Origin: Halothiobacillus sp.
GTDB taxonomy: Bacteria; Pseudomonadota; Gammaproteobacteria; Halothiobacillales; Halothiobacillaceae
Length of the DNA stretch: 64,000 nt
NCBI GenBank assembly: GCA_024635755.1
Contig: JAGXIF010000002.1
Span: 1 to 64,000 of the forward strand
Reading direction: 5' to 3'
A model generated the notes under the pieces. The model was not told the origin of the DNA. It saw only the letters and a program-made list of their open reading frames with translations, and made no database searches. A program made the position numbers and the translations under genes. Below are positions 14,088 through 25,232 of this stretch, piece by piece; within the stretch, counting starts at the first letter, position 1, and every line of letters starts with the position of its first letter.

Positions 14088-17000
14088 CTAATGAAAGTCC
14101 CGCGAGTGGGTCGGCAACTCGCCCAGCCAATCGCTGTGATCGACCAGCATGCGGGCGACCAGGTGCGCGACCCCGTCGCGGTGCTGCCACTGGCCGCGCA
14201 CCTCCAGCAGGCGCGCATTGACCACCACCTGCCGGTATTCGGCCACGCGATCCGGCCAGACGATCACATTGACCGTGCCCACCTCGTCTTCGAGCGTGAG
14301 AAACACCGTACCCTTGGCCGTGCCGGGGCGCTGGCGCATGGTCACCAAACCGCAGTAGCGCGTGTGCGCGCCATCATGACGAGTCGCCAACTCGTCGCTG
14401 CGCCGCAGCCGCAATCGCCGCAGCCGCTCGCGCAGCAGGCCCAGCGGATGGCCGTTCAACGACAAGCCCAGGCGTTGGTAGTCGGCGACGATGGTCTCGG
14501 CCTGGTTGGGCGCCGGCAGGTCGACGGCGGGCTCTGTCGGCAGGCGATCGGTCGGCAGTCCGGCCTCGAGGTCCATGTCCGCGGGGATGCCACCCGCTGA
14601 CCAATGCGCCGCGTGCCGATTGCCCTCCAGTGCGGCGAAGGCACCGGCATGGGCCAGTGCGCGGCGGTCGCGGGCATCCAGGTGCGCCCGGCGCACGCAG
14701 TCGGCCACCTCGCGAAAAGGTGCCTTGTCCCGTGCGGCCAGCAGCCGCTCGATGCCGGCAGCGGAAAGCCCGTGGATGCGCCCCAGCCCCAGGCGCAGGG
14801 CGTGGGTCTGGACGGCACTCCCCTTCTCTTCCAGTGACTCGAGCGTGCTCTCGCCGTCACTGGCCATCACGCAGGGCGGGCGCACGACCACGCCGTGGCG
14901 GCGGGCATCCTGCACCAGTTGCGACGGGCCGTAGAATCCCATCGGCTGGCTGTTCAGGAGCGCACAGTAGAAGGCCACCGGCTCGTGGCACTTGAGCCAG
15001 GCCGAGGCGTAGGCGATCACGGCGAAGCTGGCCGAGTGCGACTCGGGAAAGCCGTACTCGCCGAAGCCGAGGATCTGCCGGTAGACCCGGTCGGCGAACT
15101 CGGGAGCAAACCCGCGCGCGGTCATGCCGTCGTACAGTTTCTTGCGAAAGTCCTCCAGCGTGCCGCGCTTGCGCCACGCCCCCAGCGCCCGGCGCAACTG
15201 GTCGGCCTCGCCGGCGGAAAAGCCGGCGGCCACCATGGCCAGCTCGATCACCTGCTCCTGGAAGATCGGCACGCCCAGGGTGCGGCCCAGCACCCGCCGG
15301 ATGTCCTCGTTGGGGTATTCCTCCGGCTCGAGTCCCTGGCGGCGCTTGAGGTAGGGATGGACCATCTCGCCCTGAATCGGTCCGGGACGGACGATGGCGA
15401 TCTCGATCACGAGATCGTAGAACGAGCGCGGCTTGAGGCGCGGCAGCATGCTCATCTGCGCACGCGACTCGATCTGGAACACGCCGACGGTATCCGCCCG
15501 GCTGATCATCTCGAAGGTGGCCGGATCCTCGCGCGGGATCGACCAGAGCGCCAGTGGCCGCTCGCGCGGTCGGTGCCGGTTAACCAACTCGAACGCCCGG
15601 CGCACCGCCGAGAGCATACCCAGCGCCAGCACGTCGATCTTCATCAGCCCCACGGCATCCAGATCGTCCTTGTCCCACTGGATCACGGTGCGATCGGCCA
15701 TCGAGGCGTTCTCTACCGGCACCAGATCGGCCAACTGACCGCGGGCGATGACGAAGCCGCCGACGTGCTGCGAGAGATGTCGAGGCATGCCGGTCAACTG
15801 GCGGGCGATCGCCAGCCACCAGTGGATCTGGCGCAGGTTGCCGTCGATGCCGGCCGCGGCGAGCTTGTCGGCATCCACCTCGCGGTCCCACCAGGCGAGC
15901 TGCTCGTTGACGCGCTCGGTGACATCCTCGCCCACGCCCAGTGCCCGGGCGGCGTCGCGCAGCGCGGATTTCCGCCGGTAGCGAATCACCGTGGCCGCCA
16001 GCGCCGCCCGCTCGCGCCCGTAGCGACGGTAGATGTACTGCATCACCTCCTCGCGGCGATGATGCTCGAAGTCGACGTCGATGTCGGGCGGCTCGGCGCG
16101 TTCCTTGGAGATGAAGCGCTCGAACAACATCGAGGATTCGGCCGGATTGACCGCGGTGATACCGAGCGCGAAGCACACCGCCGAGTTGGCCGCCGAGCCC
16201 CGCCCCTGGCAGAGAATCCCCCGCGAGCGGGCAAAGCGCACGATATCGTGCACGGTGAGAAAGTATGGCTCGAAGGCCATCTCGTGGATGATCGAAAGTT
16301 CGCGCTCGATCTGGCCGGAGACGCGCTCGGGGATGCCCTCGGGCCAGCGCCCACGCGCGCCCTCGAAGGTCAGCCGACGCAATTGCTCGCGCCCGGTCAT
16401 GCCCGGCGGGATCTCGTCCAGCGGGTACTCGTAGGACAGCTCCTCCAAGGAGAACCGGCACTGGGCGGCCAGCGCCACCGCCTCGGTCCGCCATTCGGCC
16501 GGAAACCGCTCGGCGAGCACCTCGATCGGGCGCAGGTGGCGCTCGGCATTGGACGGCAGTCGGTCGGCCGCCTCCATCACGGTCAGGCGATGGCGCAGGG
16601 CCGTGACCACGTCCAGTAGCGGCTTTTCCCCCGGCTCGGCCATCAGCGTGTCGCCCAGGGCGGTGACGGGCAGATCGTGGGTCGCCGCCAGCGCCCTGGC
16701 ATGGGTAGATCGACGCCCGTCCAGCCCGTCAAGCCACGCCACCACGCCCAGCCAGGGGCGGACGCCACTGGCCAGCAGCCAGTCCGGTGAGACCATGCCA
16801 CTAGCCGGCACCTGCCAGATCACCCGTACCCCGGCATCGAGCCCCTCGAGCACGTCTGCCCGGCCGAGCCGGTAATCGCCCTTGGCCGCCGCCCGGCGCC
16901 CGCGGGTGACGATCTGGCTGATCGCGGCATAGCCGGCCCGGCTCGCGGCCAGCAGCACCAGCTCGTCGCCCTCGTCGAGCACCAGTCGCGTACCGATGAC

Positions 17001-17198
17001 CAACTGCGGACGGCCGTCCTCCGGTAGCGCTCGCCAACCCTGCTGGGCACGCACCACCCCGGCGAGCGAACACTCGTCGCACAGCGCGATGGCCGCGTAG
17101 CCGCGCGCGGCCGCCACCTCGACCAGCCGTTCCGGGTCGGGCGTGGCGGTCAGGAAGCTGAAATTGGAACGGGCGGACAGCTCGGCATGGGCGTTCAT
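14088..17198 (-). CDS. dnaE2: Error-prone DNA polymerase DnaE2
   Basis: A 1036-aa C-family polymerase, the usual DnaE2 length. An N-terminal PHP domain (SNFSFLTATPDPERLVEVAAARGYAAIALCDE) is followed by the polymerase core (CQGRGSAANSAVCFALGIT; PPDIDVDFEHHRREEVMQYIYRRYGRERAA, with the catalytic Asp cluster), a helix-hairpin-helix region and a C-terminal OB fold (YCGLVTMRQRPGTAKGTVFLTLEDE). DnaE2 performs damage-tolerant, mutagenic synthesis, normally with ImuA and ImuB. Neither imuA nor imuB lies beside it here, so this copy is an orphan within the window. A consensus LexA box lies just upstream, so it is SOS-controlled. The ATG at 17198 is within 8 bases of the box, implying a very short leader. 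Confidence 0.95.
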   Translation of the reverse strand: MNAHAELSARSNFSFLTATPDPERLVEVAAARGYAAIALCDECSLAGVVRAQQGWRALPEDGRPQLVIGTRLVLDEGDELVLLAASRAGYAAISQIVTRGRRAAAKGDYRLGRADVLEGLDAGVRVIWQVPASGMVSPDWLLASGVRPWLGVVAWLDGLDGRRSTHARALAATHDLPVTALGDTLMAEPGEKPLLDVVTALRHRLTVMEAADRLPSNAERHLRPIEVLAERFPAEWRTEAVALAAQCRFSLEELSYEYPLDEIPPGMTGREQLRRLTFEGARGRWPEGIPERVSGQIERELSIIHEMAFEPYFLTVHDIVRFARSRGILCQGRGSAANSAVCFALGITAVNPAESSMLFERFISKERAEPPDIDVDFEHHRREEVMQYIYRRYGRERAALAATVIRYRRKSALRDAARALGVGEDVTERVNEQLAWWDREVDADKLAAAGIDGNLRQIHWWLAIARQLTGMPRHLSQHVGGFVIARGQLADLVPVENASMADRTVIQWDKDDLDAVGLMKIDVLALGMLSAVRRAFELVNRHRPRERPLALWSIPREDPATFEMISRADTVGVFQIESRAQMSMLPRLKPRSFYDLVIEIAIVRPGPIQGEMVHPYLKRRQGLEPEEYPNEDIRRVLGRTLGVPIFQEQVIELAMVAAGFSAGEADQLRRALGAWRKRGTLEDFRKKLYDGMTARGFAPEFADRVYRQILGFGEYGFPESHSASFAVIAYASAWLKCHEPVAFYCALLNSQPMGFYGPSQLVQDARRHGVVVRPPCVMASDGESTLESLEEKGSAVQTHALRLGLGRIHGLSAAGIERLLAARDKAPFREVADCVRRAHLDARDRRALAHAGAFAALEGNRHAAHWSAGGIPADMDLEAGLPTDRLPTEPAVDLPAPNQAETIVADYQRLGLSLNGHPLGLLRERLRRLRLRRSDELATRHDGAHTRYCGLVTMRQRPGTAKGTVFLTLEDEVGTVNVIVWPDRVAEYRQVVVNARLLEVRGQWQHRDGVAHLVARMLVDHSDWLGELPTHSRDFH

Positions 17199-17205
17199 GC
17201 CGATA

Positions 17206-17221
17206 CTGTATATAAATACAG
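17206..17221 (-). promoter_or_regulatory. LexA (SOS) box upstream of dnaE2
   Basis: CTGTATATAAATACAG matches the gammaproteobacterial LexA consensus CTGT-N8-ACAG exactly in its conserved positions. It ends 8 bases from the dnaE2 start codon and overlaps the only AT-rich -10-like sequence there, so bound LexA should block the promoter. Confidence 0.88.
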
Positions 17222-17330
17222 ATTACGATATCCAGTCACTGCGCAAGTCGCCCTGCCTCGGCCCACATGACCGGCCCGAATCATCGAGTCAGAATCACCG
17301 GTCCTGGCGCCGACGCGACCGGGCGGATGG

Positions 17331-19136
<1,806 letters not shown>

Positions 19137-19288
19137 CGCGCCATTGGGCCAGATTCGGCCTCCAAAGGGAACCGCCGTCAGCCGACGAGCCGCTTTGCGC
19201 GCTCGCTGCCATGCAAGACATTGGACGGGAAAAACCCCATGGATTACGGTTCATTTTCACCCCATGACAATGTGACAGGCGTAACGAC

Positions 19289-20863
19289 ATGGATCTCAAC
19301 GAAATGGACGCGTTCGACAAGGTTTCCCGCTCCATCCGCCAGGAGTTGTTCCGCTTCGGCTGGGCGCTGTTGTTCGTCATCGGGGTGGCGCTGTTCACCT
19401 GGCTCACCCAGGGCCATGTCAGCTTGGTGATGGTGGTCGCAGCGGTGATCGGCGCCTACATGGCCATGAACATCGGTGCCAACGACGTAGCCAACAACGT
19501 CGGCCCGGCCGTGGGCTCGAAGGCGCTGACACTCGGGGGGGCGATCGCCATCGCCGCGATCTTCGAGGCGGCGGGCGCGATCATTGCCGGCGGGGACGTC
19601 GTAACCACCATCAAAGGCGGCATCATCGACCCGGCCGCCATCGGCGACCCGATGACCTTCGTCTGGCTGATGATGGCCGCCCTGTTGGCCGCGGCGATGT
19701 GGCTCAACCTCGCCACGGCACTGGGCGCGCCGGTCTCGACCACCCACTCGATCGTCGGCGGGGTGATGGGCGGCGGCATTGCCGCGGCCGGCTGGGGCAT
19801 CGCCAACTGGAGCACCGTCGGCCAAATCGCGGCCAGTTGGGTGATCTCGCCGCTGCTCGGCGGGTTGCTCGCCGCCGGCCTGCTCTATCTGATCAAGCGC
19901 AGCATCACCTACCAGGACGACCTGATCGCCGCGGCGCAAAGGCGCGTCCCCTGGTTCCTCGCCCTGATGGCCTGGGCCTTCGGCACCTATCTCGTGGTCA
20001 AGGGGCTGAAAAAGATCGTCGAGGTCCCGTTCCTGGGCGCCGCCCTGATCGGCCTGGTCATCGCCGCGATCGTGTTCTTCCTCGTTCGGCCGATGGTCGT
20101 CCGGGCGGCCGATGGCATGAAGGAGAACAGCAAGGCCAACGTCAACCGCATGTTCATCCTGCCACTGATCTTCGCCGCCGCCCTGCTGAGCTTCGCCCAC
20201 GGGTCGAACGACGTCGCCAACGCCGTCGGTCCACTGGCCGCGATCAACGACGCACTCACGCAGGCGGGCACCGCCACCACGGCAGCCATCCCGCTCTGGG
20301 TGCTGCTGATCGGCGCACTCGGTCTCGCGGTGGGTCTCGCCCTCTATGGTCCGAAGCTGATCCACACCGTCGGGCACGAGATCACCGACATCGACCCGAT
20401 GCGCGCCTATTGCATCGCGTTGGCCGCCACCCTGACGGTCATCCTCGCCTCGCAGCTAGGCCTACCGGTCTCCACCACGCATGTGACCATCGGCGCGGTC
20501 TTCGGCGTGGGGTTCCTGCGCGAACACCTCAAGTCCAACTACGACCGTCTCGAACAACAGGTGCGCGAGCTGCACCCGGAGAGCGACGACGACGAGGTGA
20601 TGCGGGACTACCTCGAGCGCTTCCGTGCCGCGCCGCTCAAGCAAAAGAAGCGGATGCTCCAGGAGCTCAAGGACAAGATTACGCGTCGCGAGGCACACAT
20701 CAGCAAACGTCAGCGCAAGGGCCTGCAGAAGATCTACAAGCGCGAACTGGTCAAGCGCTCGCTGGTACTCAAGGTCATCGCCGCCTGGGTGATCACGGTC
20801 CCCGCCGCCGCCATCCTCGCCGCCGTGTTCTTCCACCTCATCCGCTGGATCAGTGGTGGATGA
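19289..20863 (+). CDS. Inorganic phosphate transporter, PiT family
   Basis: A 524-aa inner-membrane Pit-type phosphate:cation symporter. Both family repeats are present: GANDVANNVGPAVGS near residue 60 and GSNDVANAVGPLAA near 310. Matching STTHS/STTHV segments (APVSTTHSIVGG, LPVSTTHVTIGA) follow each. About ten to twelve membrane segments flank a charged cytoplasmic loop, here a long basic-acidic segment at 410-490 (LKQKKRMLQELKDKITRREAH) before a last membrane helix. It has its own promoter region downstream of the divergent recQ. Confidence 0.93.
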   Translation: MDLNEMDAFDKVSRSIRQELFRFGWALLFVIGVALFTWLTQGHVSLVMVVAAVIGAYMAMNIGANDVANNVGPAVGSKALTLGGAIAIAAIFEAAGAIIAGGDVVTTIKGGIIDPAAIGDPMTFVWLMMAALLAAAMWLNLATALGAPVSTTHSIVGGVMGGGIAAAGWGIANWSTVGQIAASWVISPLLGGLLAAGLLYLIKRSITYQDDLIAAAQRRVPWFLALMAWAFGTYLVVKGLKKIVEVPFLGAALIGLVIAAIVFFLVRPMVVRAADGMKENSKANVNRMFILPLIFAAALLSFAHGSNDVANAVGPLAAINDALTQAGTATTAAIPLWVLLIGALGLAVGLALYGPKLIHTVGHEITDIDPMRAYCIALAATLTVILASQLGLPVSTTHVTIGAVFGVGFLREHLKSNYDRLEQQVRELHPESDDDEVMRDYLERFRAAPLKQKKRMLQELKDKITRREAHISKRQRKGLQKIYKRELVKRSLVLKVIAAWVITVPAAAILAAVFFHLIRWISGG

Positions 20864-20971
20864 ACGATGCCACACGCGGTCAGGACGCCTTCTCGGCCGC
20901 CTGGCCGGACCGCCCTCATGACATGGACCGGGGCAGTGAAACGACCTGACGAAGCGTAGGCACCCGGCCTC

Positions 20972-20991
20972 CCCGGCGATACACTGCCGGG
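20972..20991 (+). terminator. Small hairpin after the phosphate transporter
   Basis: CCCGGC-GATACACT-GCCGGG forms a 6-bp stem about 110 bases after the transporter stop, followed by TACTTTG. A weak terminator at best. Confidence 0.3.
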
Positions 20992-21133
20992 TACTTTGAA
21001 AAAACTGTTGCGCCACCCGATTGCGGCATCGCGTGCTCGCTCCTCGCCTCTCCTCTTGATATGTCTCGTCGCTCGCTGCGCGGCTCCTTGCACTCGGGCG
21101 GCTCACGACGGTTTTTCGAGGTACCCTGCCGTC

Positions 21134-23347
21134 ATGCCTGCCGACCCACCCAGTTCAGATGCCATCCGGGCCGCGATCGACGCGATCACACCGACCTGGC
21201 AATCCGCTCGACACCGCCTGCCAGTGGTCATCAGCGGGGCGTCGAACTGGGCCCTCTCCCGCGGACGGATGCTTGTCGACACCGACACCCTCTGGATCGG
21301 TACCGGCGCACCCGCCGGCACCCCGACACTAAACTTCAAGCGCAGCCGCGAGGCCCTGGGCGGCGAATGCAGGCAGGTGATCTTCAATGCCCTCGACGGT
21401 CTTGATCCCGACGCCTTGGGAGCGGTCGCCGGTCTGCCGCGGGGCGGTGGCCGGTTGGTATTGCTCACCCCGCCCCTCGACCAGTGGCCACAGCTCGCCG
21501 ACCCCGAGCTGGCCCGCATCACGGCCTATCCGCACACCGCCTGGGAGGCGCGCGGCGTATTCGTTGCCCGCCTGTGCCGACTGCTCCGGGCCTGCCCGCA
21601 GGTCTGGCATCTTCGTGAAGGCCAACCGCTACCCGTCCCGCCGCGACCCACGGGCGGCACGCCCGCTTCTTCCGAGCCCCCCGAGGATGCCTGTCGGACC
21701 GCGGACCAGCGCGAAGCGGTCGACCGCATCCGCGCCGTCGCCCGGGGCCGCCCGCGGCGTCCGCTGGTGCTGCGTTCCCACCGGGGACGGGGCAAGACCT
21801 CGGCCTTGGGCCTGGCCGCCGCCGGCGTGCTCGCCGACGGGCTCGGAGATGTCCTGGTGACCGCGCCACGGCGCGCCTCGGTCGAGCCCCTTTTCGCTCT
21901 GGCCGCCTCCCAGCCGGGCGTGGTCACCGAGAGCAACGGCCGCCTGCACCACGGCGATCAGCAACTGCGTTTCATCCCGCCGGATGTGCTGCTGGACTCC
22001 CTGCCCGAGGCCCGCCTGCTACTGATCGACGAGGCAGCCGCCCTGCCCGCGCCTGTGCTCGAGGCCTTGTTCCAGGCCTATCCGCGCTGCGTTTTTGCCA
22101 CCACCGAGCACGGCTACGAGGGCACCGGACGCGGCTTTGCCATCCGATTCCAGGCATCGCTGGCACGACAGGCCGTCTCGGTCCATCGCCTCACCCTGAC
22201 GACCCCGATCCGCTGGGCACCGAACGACCCGCTGGAGGCCCTGATCGACCGCCTCCTGCTGCTGGATGCCGATCCGGTCGAGACGCTCCCCGCCGACCCG
22301 GCCGTCGAGCGGGTCGATGTCACGGCGGTCGACCCGGCGCGGCTGGGCGAGGACGAGCCCCGCCTGAGCGAGCTGTTCGGCCTGCTGATCAGTGCCCACT
22401 ACCGCACCACCCCGCGCGACCTGCGCCAATTGCTCGACGTTCCCGGTAGCCGTGTCTGGCAGGCCACCCTGCAAGGGCATGTCATCGCTACGGGGCTGAC
22501 CCAGGACGAGGGCGGCCTCGGGACAGCACTCAGCGAGGCGGTGTTCAATGGCGAGCGGCGCGTTCGCGGGCACTTGTTACCCCAGACCATGGCCGCCCAT
22601 GCCGGCGAGCCCGACTGGCCGGCACTGCGCGGACGGCGCATTCAACGGATCGCCGCTCACGCCGAGGCCCGCCGCCAAGGCCTGGGAAGCCGACTGGTGC
22701 AGACCATTGCCCAACAGGCCCGGGACGACGGCCTGGATTTTCTCGGCGTGAGCTTTGGGGTGGAGGATGATTTGCTCGCCTTCTGGGCGGCTCAGGGCAT
22801 GCGACCACTGCACCTGGGCCATCACCGCGACCACGCCTCCGGCCAGCGGGCCCAAGTGATGGCCATGGGCCTCTCCGACCGGGGCCGGGACCACGTCGAG
22901 CGCTCCGCGCGGCGATTCCAACAACGGCTGCCCGCCCTGGCCGCCGGCCCCTTGCGCGAGGCCGATCCCGCCTTACTCGCCCAATTGCTTGCCCAAGGTC
23001 AGTCACCGGCAGGAAACGACCTGCTCGCGCTCGTTCCGGCCGATCGTCGGCAAGTGCTCGCCTGTGCTCATCGCCAGCATCACCTGGATGCCGCGCTGCC
23101 GGCCTTGCGGGCTTTCCTTCCCAGCGGCTTGGGCCACCAGATGGTCCAGAACACCCTGCCCTTGCCGGATCGCGCCCTGCTGGTCGGCCGCTTCCTGCAG
23201 CTACGAGAGCCGGAAGATCTAGCCACCAGATTCGACCTGTCGGGAAAGCAGGCCGTCGATACCCAATCGCGTCGCATCTTGCGGGACCTGCTCTCCGCAC
23301 TTGAGCAAGACACTGCCGATCAGTCCGGCCCCGATGGGTTAGCATGA
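21134..23347 (+). CDS. tmcA: tRNA(Met) cytidine acetyltransferase TmcA
   Basis: A 737-aa protein that makes N4-acetylcytidine at the wobble position of elongator tRNA-Met using acetyl-CoA and ATP. I start it at MPADPPSSDA (21134); the upstream extension in the ORF track looks non-coding. Domain order fits TmcA: an N-terminal DUF1726-like region, a RecD-like helicase domain with Walker A (HRGRGKTSALG) and motif II (LLLIDEAAALP), then a GNAT acetyltransferase domain (RIQRIAAHAEARRQGLGSRLVQ) and a C-terminal tail. The length is close to that of E. coli TmcA plus a short extension. It is a single gene followed 43 bases later by ldhA. Confidence 0.93.
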   Translation: MPADPPSSDAIRAAIDAITPTWQSARHRLPVVISGASNWALSRGRMLVDTDTLWIGTGAPAGTPTLNFKRSREALGGECRQVIFNALDGLDPDALGAVAGLPRGGGRLVLLTPPLDQWPQLADPELARITAYPHTAWEARGVFVARLCRLLRACPQVWHLREGQPLPVPPRPTGGTPASSEPPEDACRTADQREAVDRIRAVARGRPRRPLVLRSHRGRGKTSALGLAAAGVLADGLGDVLVTAPRRASVEPLFALAASQPGVVTESNGRLHHGDQQLRFIPPDVLLDSLPEARLLLIDEAAALPAPVLEALFQAYPRCVFATTEHGYEGTGRGFAIRFQASLARQAVSVHRLTLTTPIRWAPNDPLEALIDRLLLLDADPVETLPADPAVERVDVTAVDPARLGEDEPRLSELFGLLISAHYRTTPRDLRQLLDVPGSRVWQATLQGHVIATGLTQDEGGLGTALSEAVFNGERRVRGHLLPQTMAAHAGEPDWPALRGRRIQRIAAHAEARRQGLGSRLVQTIAQQARDDGLDFLGVSFGVEDDLLAFWAAQGMRPLHLGHHRDHASGQRAQVMAMGLSDRGRDHVERSARRFQQRLPALAAGPLREADPALLAQLLAQGQSPAGNDLLALVPADRRQVLACAHRQHHLDAALPALRAFLPSGLGHQMVQNTLPLPDRALLVGRFLQLREPEDLATRFDLSGKQAVDTQSRRILRDLLSALEQDTADQSGPDGLA

Positions 23348-23390
23348 GGAACCCATCGAAAAATGGACCGACAGCCACAGGATTGCCGCC

Positions 23391-24386
23391 ATGAAAGTTG
23401 CGCTCTTTTCCACCAAGCCTTATGACCGCGAGTCTTTCGAGGCAATCGATCACACCCATGAAATCGACTTCTTTCCGCAGCGATTGACCGAGGAAAGCGT
23501 CCACCTCGCCCGCGGGTATCCGGCCGTCTGCGCGTTTGCCAACGACGTGCTCGGGGCGCCCGTGATCCATGCGCTCGCCGAGGGCGGCACCGAGGTGCTC
23601 GCCCTGCGCTGCGCCGGCTGCAATCACGTCGATTTCGACGCGGTCGAGGAGACCGGCCTGCGCGTGGTGAACGTACCGGCTTACTCGCCCAACGCGGTCG
23701 CCGAACACGCCGTAGGGTTGATGCAGGCAGTCAACCGTCACCTGCCACGCGCCGTCGCGCAGGTCCGGATGGGAAACTACGCCCTGCACGGCCTGGCCGG
23801 GATGGACGTGATCGGCAAGACCGTCGGCGTGGTGGGCACGGGCAAGATCGGCACCGTATTCGCCCGCATCCTAAAGCAGGGCTTCGGTGCCGAGGTGATC
23901 GCCCACGACCCCTATCCCAACGAGAGTTGCCGGGAGATGGGCATCGAGTACGTGTCGATCGAGAACCTGTTCGAACGCTCAGACATCATCAGCCTGCACT
24001 GCCCCCTGACCGAGGCGAGCCACCACCTGATCGACGCCGACGCGGTTGCTCGACTCAAGCCGGGGGTGCTGATCGTCAACACCAGTCGCGGCGCGGTGAT
24101 CGACACGCAGGCGGCCATCGACGGGCTCAAATCCGGGCGGATCGGTGGTCTCGGGCTGGACGTCTACGAGCACGAAGGGCCGCTGTTCTTCGAGGACCGC
24201 AGCGACGAGTTGCTCACCGACGACCAGTTCGCCCGCCTGCTGGCTTTCCAGAACGTGGTGATTACCGGTCACCAGGCCTTCCTCACCCGCGAGGCGCTGG
24301 ACCAGATCGCGAAGCAGACGCTGGAGAACCTCACCTGCATCGAGACCGGTACGGCCTGCGAGCGGGAGCTCACCCCGGCCACCTGA
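23391..24386 (+). CDS. ldhA: D-lactate dehydrogenase (2-hydroxyacid dehydrogenase)
   Basis: A 331-aa NAD-dependent D-2-hydroxyacid dehydrogenase close to LdhA. It has the N-terminal catalytic segment with LALRCAGCNHVDFDA and VPAYSPNAVAEHAVGL, the Rossmann motif VGVVGTGKIGTVFARIL, and catalytic NTSRGAVIDT (Arg), GLGLDVYEHEGPLFFED (Glu) and TGHQAFLTREAL (His). It reduces pyruvate to D-lactate in fermentation. An AGGA site precedes the ATG. It follows tmcA on the same strand and is followed by the broken yrbL-like gene. Confidence 0.92.
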   Translation: MKVALFSTKPYDRESFEAIDHTHEIDFFPQRLTEESVHLARGYPAVCAFANDVLGAPVIHALAEGGTEVLALRCAGCNHVDFDAVEETGLRVVNVPAYSPNAVAEHAVGLMQAVNRHLPRAVAQVRMGNYALHGLAGMDVIGKTVGVVGTGKIGTVFARILKQGFGAEVIAHDPYPNESCREMGIEYVSIENLFERSDIISLHCPLTEASHHLIDADAVARLKPGVLIVNTSRGAVIDTQAAIDGLKSGRIGGLGLDVYEHEGPLFFEDRSDELLTDDQFARLLAFQNVVITGHQAFLTREALDQIAKQTLENLTCIETGTACERELTPAT

Positions 24387-24453
24387 CCTGCACGCCGGTC
24401 AGAGGCGCTACAATGCGGGCACCTCAGCTTTACCGGCACTATCCATCGACCGG

Positions 24454-25163
24454 ATCACCCCGCTTAAACTCGCCTCCCTCGAGCCCGTCGGCCAGGGGCA
24501 CAAAAGCTCGTCTACCGGCACCCGGACGACCCGCGCGTGCTGGTCAAGGTGGTCAACCCACGCTTTCTCGAGCGCCGAGACAAGCGGGATCGCTTCTACC
24601 AGAAGCGCCGCCGCATCGGTCATCACCGCGCGTTCGCCCGCGAGATGCTCGAGCACCTGGCCTCGCGGGCCCTCAAGCCCGGCCGCCTGGCACCCTGCCC
24701 ACACATGCAGAACATCCTCGGCGTGGTCGACACCGACCTGGGCGCGGCCCTGCTGGTCGAGGCGGTGCTCGATGAAAACGGCGAGTTGGCTACCACCCTG
24801 CGCGATCTGGTGGAATCCGGGCACCTTGGGCCGCGCGAGCAGCAGGCACTTGAGGCCTTCCTCGACTGGGCACTGACCTCCAACGTGCTGATCAACGACC
24901 TATCGGCAGACAACCTCGCTTGGCATCCAGACGGACACTTCGTGATGATCGACGGGCTAGGCGATCGCGCCGGCATCCCAATCCGCGCGGTCAGCCCTTG
25001 GTTCAACCGGCTGTACAAGCGCAAAAAGATCCGCCAGCTCCTCGAGGAGATCGGCATGAAGGAGGAATCGGGAGGCTCCCGGGAGGCTGTCGCGATCGCC
25101 CTGGCGATCATCTTGGCGTTGCTCGGCCTGCTTGCCACCCAGATGGAACTGTTGCTCGACTAG
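24454..25163 (+). pseudogene. YrbL-family protein (PhoP regulatory network YrbL-like), frameshifted
   Basis: The long frame from 24537 encodes a kinase-like YrbL protein (LVKVVNPRFLERRDKR, then LINDLSADNLAWHPDGHFVMIDGLGD) with an extra C-terminal membrane helix (AIALAIILALLGLLATQMELLLD). The expected N-terminus lies upstream in another frame: LKLASLEPVGQGHK, then LVYRHPDDPRVLVK. The frames join at the AAAA run 24502-24505; one more A would restore GQGHKKLVY. In addition, I find no ATG, GTG or TTG start in the upstream frame, so the 5' end is also damaged or unusual. A TACAAT -10-like sequence (24409-24414) precedes it. E. coli YrbL is a small kinase-fold protein of the PhoP regulon; function unknown. 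Confidence 0.65.
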
Positions 25164-25232
25164 ACGACTCGGCCGGGACAGACATCGGGCGCAGTTGGGG
25201 CTATGCTTTTTTAGAAAAACAAGGAGGAGAGC

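Noticed and set aside
14895-16619. Plus-strand ORF of 574 aa
   Set aside because: Exactly antisense to the dnaE2 core; His/Arg/Gly/Leu-rich shadow with no domain.
19137-19288. Pho box before the phosphate transporter
   Set aside because: TGACAATGTGACA looks suggestive but does not give two CTGTCAT-like repeats with 11-bp spacing.
22545-23789. Minus-strand ORF of 414 aa
   Set aside because: Antisense to tmcA and ldhA, with low-complexity Arg/Gly/Pro composition typical of GC-rich shadow frames.
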